From Hypomesus transpacificus (Eukaryota; Chordata; Actinopteri; Osmeriformes; Osmeridae), in NCBI RefSeq assembly GCF_021917145.1, contig NC_061073.1:12065980-12129979 (forward strand): a stretch of 64,000 nt of DNA, in the 5' to 3' direction. Below are positions 63,717-64,000 of the stretch, one piece after another. Position 1 is the first letter of the stretch; the number at the start of each line of letters is the position of its first letter. The position numbers and the translations under genes are program-made. The notes below the pieces were generated by a model. The model saw only the letters and a list, made by a program, of their open reading frames with translations, did no database searches and had not been told where the DNA came from.

Positions 63717-64000
63717 GTAGCCGATTTTCTCTCCGGTGGAAGTTTGCGCCCAGATGTTCTGTGTTGCTACGCTAGCTTTGCTAGCGTTCCTCTTGGGTAT
63801 CCCTACTCATTGACGTGAACAGCTGGAGTTTAGCAAGGACTGTAATTGGCGAAGAAGGTACGCAGAATGAAGTAAACATCGTTTTGTTAAGTAAACACGG
63901 CCGGTGTTTATCTAGGCATGCGAATGGCAGTCCAGAGGAAGAGTGAGTTTATCCCTTGTTGTGTTTTACTGTTCCACATGGCTTGGGCTTCGAGGCTTGA
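63215..64000 (+). other. cadps2: Start of cadps2 intron 2
   Basis: Begins with the donor GTAAGA. Holds poly-C at 63260-63270 and 63414-63435 and a 39-base poly-G run at 63677-63715. No exon recognised before the window ends. Confidence 0.8.
63677..63715 (+). repeat. Poly-G run (39)
   Basis: Longest homopolymer in the window, in cadps2 intron 2. It gives spurious glycine-repeat ORFs. A 22-base C run lies 240 bases upstream (63414-63435), so the two could pair. Confidence 0.97.

Noticed and set aside
63621-63818. Open frame with 14 glycines
   Set aside because: Product of the 39-base poly-G run.

Overview
This is nuclear DNA from a ray-finned fish, almost certainly a teleost. All genes are vertebrate and split by GT-AG introns. 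Dispersed tRNA-derived SINEs with a fish-type 3' tail, short TIR elements and long microsatellites fill the non-coding DNA. I cannot name the species. I rebuilt exons by hand from splice sites, reading phase and remembered vertebrate orthologues, so boundaries are predictions without transcript support.

Layout: wasl/N-WASP (+, 981-5893, 5' exons lie before the window); lmod2 (-, 10351-12432); two complete tandem asb15 genes (-, 14612-18505 and 19540-23430); iqub (+, 24920-31931, 12 exons, 801 codons); slc13a1 (+, 34990-42467, 14 exons found); cadps2 (+, exon 1 at 44609-44914, exon 2 at 63101-63214, continuing past the window). Order and relative orientation mirror human 7q31.3 (WASL, LMOD2, ASB15, IQUB, SLC13A1, CADPS2), except that NDUFA5, which I recall lying between ASB15 and IQUB in human, is not seen, and asb15 is doubled.

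The genes do not form one pathway. wasl (Arp2/3 activation), lmod2 (sarcomeric actin nucleation) and asb15 (muscle Cullin-5 ubiquitin ligase adaptor) touch actin or muscle biology; iqub is a ciliary/flagellar radial-spoke protein, slc13a1 a sodium-sulfate cotransporter and cadps2 a dense-core vesicle priming factor.

Most notable: (1) slc13a1 lacks the exon for the second half-repeat signature that helps bind sodium and substrate; the gap holds a broken RecQ-like helicase fragment and other insertions, and the flanking exons would still splice in frame. (2) The two asb15 copies share a 149-bp tract that differs at only 7 sites inside otherwise much more divergent exons, suggesting gene conversion. 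(3) asb15 copy 2 has an overlapping MEF2/TATA sequence upstream of a likely non-coding first exon. (4) N-WASP carries histidine/glutamine-rich insertions. (5) Several iqub exons sit against long poly-C or poly-G runs. No clearly new multi-gene system was found.
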